From positions 1-64,000 of the forward strand of contig CAZYTX010000012.1 of the NCBI GenBank assembly GCA_964650485.1: a stretch of DNA of 64,000 bases. The letters are read 5' to 3'. Below the pieces are notes generated by a model, which did no database searches, was not told the origin of the DNA, and saw nothing but the letters and a program-made list of their open reading frames with translations. The position numbers and the translations under genes were made by a program. Shown here in pieces: positions 59,607 through 64,000 of this stretch (position 1 is the stretch's first letter; each line of letters opens with the position of its first letter). Source of the stretch: CAZYTX01 sp964650485. GTDB lineage: Bacteria; RBG-13-61-14; DATKZS01.

Positions 59607-59783
59607 ACGGGTATACGGCAAAATGGGCTCGCAGAGTGGCGCGTTCTTGCTAAGGGACTGTAATCATTGGGGATCGGCCTTGGGGGACTTTTGTGGCGCT
59701 TACTGATATGTCGGCCCTGGAGGGATTCTTTTTTGCAAGATGGTCTCATATCATCTATTTTGTATGGCCAGGGAGGTGGAGCC

Positions 59784-60911
59784 ATGATATTCGACTGGCA
59801 CGTTCCCACCCGGGTGATGTTCGGGCCTGGCGTTCTGTCCAGGCTTTCGGATGTTCTGGATGAGATCGGTGCTTGGAATGTGCTTGTGGCCTGTGGGGGC
59901 TCATCCATGCGGAGCGCGGGCGTGCTTGAAAGGCTTGAGTGCGAGCTGTCCGGGTTCGAGGTTTGCTTTCATCAGGGCGTGGGAGTGAACCTTCCGCTCG
60001 ATGAGTGCGACGTGCTCATAAAGGCGGTTCGTGAGGTGGAGCCGGATGCGGTGATTGGCCTTGGGGGCGGCTCCGTGATGGACGGCGCCAAGGCCGCGGC
60101 CTGGCTGGGTCCTCACAGCGGGTGGATCAGGGATTTTCTTGATGCGGATGTGCTTCCTGGAGGCGGCCTTCCGTTCGTGTCGGTTCCCACCACTGCGGGC
60201 ACGGGCAGCGAGGTCACGCCATTTATCATCCTGCTTGACAGGGACAAAAAGCAGAAGCTCAGCCTGGGCGCACCTTGCGTCTTCCCAGAGGCCGCGGTGG
60301 TTGACCCCGAGCTCACCCTGACCCTGCCTCCGGACCAGACCGCGGCCACCGGCCTGGACGCCTTGAGCCACGGGCTGGAGGCTTTCTGGTCAAAGAACGC
60401 GAACCCGGTGAGCGACGCGCTGGCGCTGGAGTCCATCTCCGTGATCGTTGACCAGCTCGATAACGCGTACAAGAATCCCGGGGACATTGAGGCCAGGACC
60501 TGGATGAGCTATGCGGCCATGACCGCGGGCATGGCCCTGTCCCAGACCGCGACCGCTGCGGTGCACGGGATCACTTATCCCATGACCGCGCACTACGGCG
60601 TTCCCCACGGGGTTGCCTGCGCGTTCATGATGCGCGAGGTGATGAAGATCAACTTCCACCACCTGGACCCCGAAAAGCAGAAGAGGCTCCTCTACGCCAT
60701 GAAGTCAAACACCATAAGCGCGGCCCTGGACCTTTTGACCGAGCTGTACGTTTCTTTGAACGTGCCCCAGACCCTGACCGAGCTTGACATTCCCCATGAG
60801 GAGGTGGAGCGGTTCGCGGGCGAGGCCACCCAGAAGAACCTGGACAAGAACATAGCGAGCATTGGTTATGACAAGCTGGTCGAGCTTTGGAGCATGAAGA
60901 AGGGTGATTAG
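59784..60911 (+). CDS. Iron-containing alcohol dehydrogenase
   Basis: A 375-residue NAD(P)-dependent group III alcohol dehydrogenase. The N-terminus is TRVMFGPGVLSRLSDVLDEI; the nucleotide loop is GLGGGSVMDGAKAAAW; FVSVPTTAGTGSEVTPFIIL is the family signature. The metal ligands are in LDALSHGLEAF, AVHGITYPM and HYGVPHGVACAFM. The start at 59784 follows GGAGG closely; the frame is open upstream into repeat sequence and no earlier start is convincing. The substrate alcohol is unknown. It has no adjacent same-operon partner; the kinase gene begins 251 bp later. Confidence 0.93.
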   Translation: MIFDWHVPTRVMFGPGVLSRLSDVLDEIGAWNVLVACGGSSMRSAGVLERLECELSGFEVCFHQGVGVNLPLDECDVLIKAVREVEPDAVIGLGGGSVMDGAKAAAWLGPHSGWIRDFLDADVLPGGGLPFVSVPTTAGTGSEVTPFIILLDRDKKQKLSLGAPCVFPEAAVVDPELTLTLPPDQTAATGLDALSHGLEAFWSKNANPVSDALALESISVIVDQLDNAYKNPGDIEARTWMSYAAMTAGMALSQTATAAVHGITYPMTAHYGVPHGVACAFMMREVMKINFHHLDPEKQKRLLYAMKSNTISAALDLLTELYVSLNVPQTLTELDIPHEEVERFAGEATQKNLDKNIASIGYDKLVELWSMKKGD

Positions 60912-61162
60912 CAAAGTCCTCGGTATTCTCATTTTCGCAAATTCCGCTTTTCGGGTTCCCTGTTTTGTAAAGAAGATATCAAACTTCATGCGAAGAACTC
61001 TTTTTCACCAATCCGGAGAGATAAAGAAAACAGCCTTGAAAACAGAAAGTTAGGATTATTGTGCCCTCTTTCTGTGCAAGGGCACGCTGTTTGCTTGTAA
61101 ATTTTGAGACAATTCAGGGCCACGCATAACAATTCGCGTGTATCTCTGTGTGTTTCAGTGTT

Positions 61163-64000
61163 ATGGAGATGAAGAAGGACACATCATTCTCTGAATTATA
61201 TCTTGCCGACCCCAGGTCAAAGGTCATGACCGTTCTCTCCGAGCTTTTTCTCTCTTGCGAGGGCCTGGATGAGGTCTTCAAGAAGCTGCCCGATATTATT
61301 GCCGAGGCTTTTGACTTTCCCATGGCCGGTGTCGAGCTTTTTGACGAGGATGCCAATGAGCTGGTTTTCAAGGGGTCAGTGGGACTGCCTCCCCATTCCG
61401 GGGAGGACCTCAGGGTCCCGGCGGACAAGCTGATGTCTGGCACTGTGGCTTCCACCGGCGAAGCCCTGGTAATAATGGATGCCGACCAGAGGGAAGACAA
61501 CCGTGAGTTCAGGGAACTGGGTATAAAGACGTTCCTGGGCGTGCCCGTGAAGTCGGGCGACAAGGTGCTGGGCGTGATCGTATTGCTGGACCGTAAAGAG
61601 CGCCCCGAGATATCCGGGCTTAAAGAGTCGCTCGAGTTCATCTCTTTACAGCTTGCGCAACTGATAGAAAAGATGAGGGCTGAAGAGCGCATGCGGGAGG
61701 CGGAGTCAAGATACAGGTCCCTTTTCAGGAGCTCCAGGGACGCCATCTATTTAACCGATCTGGAAGGCGACTTTATCGAGGCCAACCAAGCCGCGCTCGC
61801 TCTGCTGGGTTATGAAAAGGAAGAGATAAACCAGCTCTCGTATGCCGATCTCGTGGACGAGGAGCAACTCAAAGAGGCGATCGAAGAGACCAGGTATATT
61901 ATTGTCACCGGGAATACTTCCGGGCCGAAGGAGTACAGGCTGAGAAAGAAGGACGGAGGTTTTGTGGAAGTGGAGACCTCGGGTGTGGTGATCTACAAGG
62001 ACGGTGAGCCCGCCCAGGTTCTCGGCATAGCCAGGGACATCACCGAGCGCAAGCGTGCGGCGGAGGTGTTAAAGCGATTCGAACGCGCGGTCGAGTCCTC
62101 ATCAGACGCGGTGGGGATGTCAACCCCGGATGGCAAGCACTACTACCAGAACGAGGTGTTTTCCGAGATGTTCGGGGACGTTGGTGATGACCCGCCCGCT
62201 ACCCTTTATGCGGACCATGAAACGGGGCGAGAAGTCTTCAACACGATAATGGCCGGCAGAGAGTGGAATGGCGAAGTGCAGATGTACGACAAGCAAGGGA
62301 ACCTTCTCGACGTGCTTCTGCGCGCCTACTCTATCAAGGACCATCAAGGCGAGGTGGTCGGACTGGTGGGGGTTCACACGGACATAACCGAGCGCAATGA
62401 AATGCTGCGCAATTTGAAGGACTTAAGCTCGCTCCTGGAGACCGAGCACGGAAAGCTGCGTTCGATGATAGACAGCATGGAACAGGTGGTGGTCATGGTA
62501 GATGCGGATGACACCATAAGGGAGCTAAATCCTCTTGCCGAGATGTTTATGGGAGCTGGCAGGGAGGAAATCATAGGCCGGTCCATGCATGATTTCACGG
62601 ACAACTCCCTGGGAGAGCGGGTAGAGAGAGAATTGCAGGAGCTGAAGAACCAGGAAAGAGACCTCATCTCCTTTAAAGCGGAAGTTACGGGCATGTGGAT
62701 TGAGGTGAGGATATCCGCGATCCTGGACAAGGACGGAGCATACCGGGGCGCCATATTCAACCTGGTTGACGTGACCTCCCTGGTAAAAGCTCAGCAGCAG
62801 GCCGAGGATGCCAACCGGGCGAAGAGCGCCTTTATAGCGAACGTGTCCCACGAGATCAGGACCCCCATGAACGGGATACTGGGGTTTGCGGAGCTCTTGC
62901 AGAGCTCGGAGCTGGACCAGGACCAGAGGCGCCACCTCGGGACCATAAGGAAAAGCGGCGAACACCTCATGAACCTGATAAACCAGATCCTCGATATCTC
63001 TTCCATTGAATCGGGAAAGGTCGAGATCAAGAAAAGGGTATTCAAGCCAGTGCAAGCGGTGAGAGAGGCCGTGGAGATGATAAAGCCAAAGGCTCAGGGA
63101 AAGGGCCTGGAGCTTGAGTGCCGGGTAAGTGATGAAGTGCCTGAAAGAGTATGGGGCGACTATGAAAAGATTTTGCAGGTGCTCATAAACCTTGCCGGAA
63201 ACGCGGTCAAGTTCACGGAGCGGGGCGGGATAGAAATCAGTCTCGGAGCAAAAGACGAGAATAATCTCCTCATTGTCACCAAAGACACGGGACCGGGGAT
63301 ATCGGAGGAGGATCAGCGCATGATCTTCGAGCCGTTCGGACAGGTTAACAGTGAGCTTTCCAGGAAACATGAGGGGACCGGCCTGGGCCTTGCCATCACC
63401 GAGAAGCTCGTACATGCCATGGGCGGGAGCATCCGGGTGCAAAGCACGTTGGGCGGGGGCTCTGCCTTTGAGGTCGCGGTGCCTGTAGAGCCCGCGGAGG
63501 AAGCCGGGGAGCATAAAGCGGGTCCCTCTGACAAGGCGGAAGACCCCGCGGGAAAAATGCAGGCGGGGAATGCAAAAGTGTTGGTAATAGATGACGAGGA
63601 CGACGTAAGGGAAGTGGTTGTGAGGATGCTGGAAAAGATGGGGGTGTCCGCGTCGGGCGCCCGCACCGGGAGGGACGGTGTGCTCATGGCCCAGCTCATC
63701 GAGCCCGCTGCCGTTGTCCTGGACGTAAAGATGCCGGACATGAGCGGATGGGAGGTGCTAAGAGAGATCAAGGGAAACCCTCTCACCAGAGACATCCAGA
63801 TGATCATGGGCACAGTGCTGGACGAGCAGCAAGAGGCTTTTTCATGCGGCGCCTGTGCCTGGATTACAAAGCCCTACTCCTTGCAGGCCCTGTCAGAAGC
63901 TCTTTACAAGGCCGGTATAGACACGGAACCGGGTCCCGGGAAAGGGGGCGAGGATGGGAAACGGGAAAGGCGGGTGGTGCTTCTGGCTGAAGACAACCCG
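61163..64000 (+). CDS. Hybrid sensor histidine kinase with GAF and PAS domains (partial)
   Basis: An open frame of 946 codons that continues past the window end. Order of domains: GAF-like (about 20-175; GLPPHSGEDLRVPADKLMSG), PAS (180-295, ending IARDITERKRA), PAS (300-415, ending GVHTDITERN), PAS (430-545), HisKA with phospho-acceptor His563 in SHEIRTPMNG, an HATPase domain (LINLAGNAVKFTERGG, DTGPGISEEDQ, GTGLGLAI), a receiver domain with Asp854 in VVLDVKMPD and Lys in ITKPYS, then the start of a second receiver (VVLLAEDNP). No membrane helices are seen, so it senses cytoplasmic signals. The start may be 61163 or ATG 61169; no clear ribosome site precedes either. Probably feeds a phosphorelay. 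Confidence 0.93.
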   Translation, partial: MEMKKDTSFSELYLADPRSKVMTVLSELFLSCEGLDEVFKKLPDIIAEAFDFPMAGVELFDEDANELVFKGSVGLPPHSGEDLRVPADKLMSGTVASTGEALVIMDADQREDNREFRELGIKTFLGVPVKSGDKVLGVIVLLDRKERPEISGLKESLEFISLQLAQLIEKMRAEERMREAESRYRSLFRSSRDAIYLTDLEGDFIEANQAALALLGYEKEEINQLSYADLVDEEQLKEAIEETRYIIVTGNTSGPKEYRLRKKDGGFVEVETSGVVIYKDGEPAQVLGIARDITERKRAAEVLKRFERAVESSSDAVGMSTPDGKHYYQNEVFSEMFGDVGDDPPATLYADHETGREVFNTIMAGREWNGEVQMYDKQGNLLDVLLRAYSIKDHQGEVVGLVGVHTDITERNEMLRNLKDLSSLLETEHGKLRSMIDSMEQVVVMVDADDTIRELNPLAEMFMGAGREEIIGRSMHDFTDNSLGERVERELQELKNQERDLISFKAEVTGMWIEVRISAILDKDGAYRGAIFNLVDVTSLVKAQQQAEDANRAKSAFIANVSHEIRTPMNGILGFAELLQSSELDQDQRRHLGTIRKSGEHLMNLINQILDISSIESGKVEIKKRVFKPVQAVREAVEMIKPKAQGKGLELECRVSDEVPERVWGDYEKILQVLINLAGNAVKFTERGGIEISLGAKDENNLLIVTKDTGPGISEEDQRMIFEPFGQVNSELSRKHEGTGLGLAITEKLVHAMGGSIRVQSTLGGGSAFEVAVPVEPAEEAGEHKAGPSDKAEDPAGKMQAGNAKVLVIDDEDDVREVVVRMLEKMGVSASGARTGRDGVLMAQLIEPAAVVLDVKMPDMSGWEVLREIKGNPLTRDIQMIMGTVLDEQQEAFSCGACAWITKPYSLQALSEALYKAGIDTEPGPGKGGEDGKRERRVVLLAEDNP

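Overview
The window is a G+C-rich chromosomal segment of a Gram-negative bacterium. A TolC/adaptor/RND efflux set, an Omp85-type beta-barrel and a lipoprotein signal peptide point to an outer membrane. RF2 with its frameshift signal, DNA polymerase III delta-prime and RicT show it is bacterial. NrpR beside an FMN-type glutamate synthase, a class I lysyl-tRNA synthetase, an ADP-forming acyl-CoA synthetase and a REP-associated (RAYT) transposase fit a Deltaproteobacteria/Desulfobacterota-like or related uncultured lineage; that placement is inference from gene content. I found no rRNA, tRNA, CRISPR array or prophage.

Layout. 1-388: non-coding, with a 91-bp multi-hairpin repeat whose inverted twin lies 59 kb away. 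446-6975: an operon of ADP-forming acyl-CoA synthetase, AcuC/HDAC-type deacetylase, CoA-transferase fused to a GNAT domain, and a second GNAT-like protein, together a candidate reversible-acylation module. 6990-9716 (minus): class I LysRS and prfB. 9835-10692: exported ankyrin protein. 10757-17580 (minus): one close-packed cluster of glycosyltransferase, two SGNH hydrolases, enolase, MtnA and a PLP aldolase/dehydratase. 17773-24083: TetR and an RND efflux operon. 24187-25517: an exported protein and a broken gene. 25539-28831: chemoreceptor and GltS-type symporter. 28989-35511: YfhO-like membrane protein, DUF362 protein, a MITE-like element, a TMTC-like TPR membrane protein and an alpha/beta hydrolase. 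35506-38544: divergent nrpR and glutamate synthase, with several palindromes between them. 38652-41068: two cyclophilin genes, a remnant of a third, and a RAYT cassette bounded by inverted REPs. 41259-43903: response regulator-diguanylate cyclase, then dapA-dapB. 43983-50999 (minus): DMT transporter, TPR protein, Omp85-like protein, two peptide-ABC permeases, LysE exporter. 51110-58925: acyl-CoA dehydrogenase, a damaged flippase-like gene, a small unknown gene, AMMECR1, holB-ricT and a GH92 mannosidase. 58926-59783: an island of hairpin repeats. 59784-64000: iron alcohol dehydrogenase and a large hybrid histidine kinase that runs off the window.

Themes. The first operon can make acyl-CoA from acids and has both a candidate acylating domain and a deacylase. 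The nrpR-gltB region has the form of a nitrogen-responsive switch: matching inverted repeats overlap a good promoter on each side. The most distinctive non-genic content is several families of small palindromic repeats at gene borders. One of them clearly travels with the RAYT gene.
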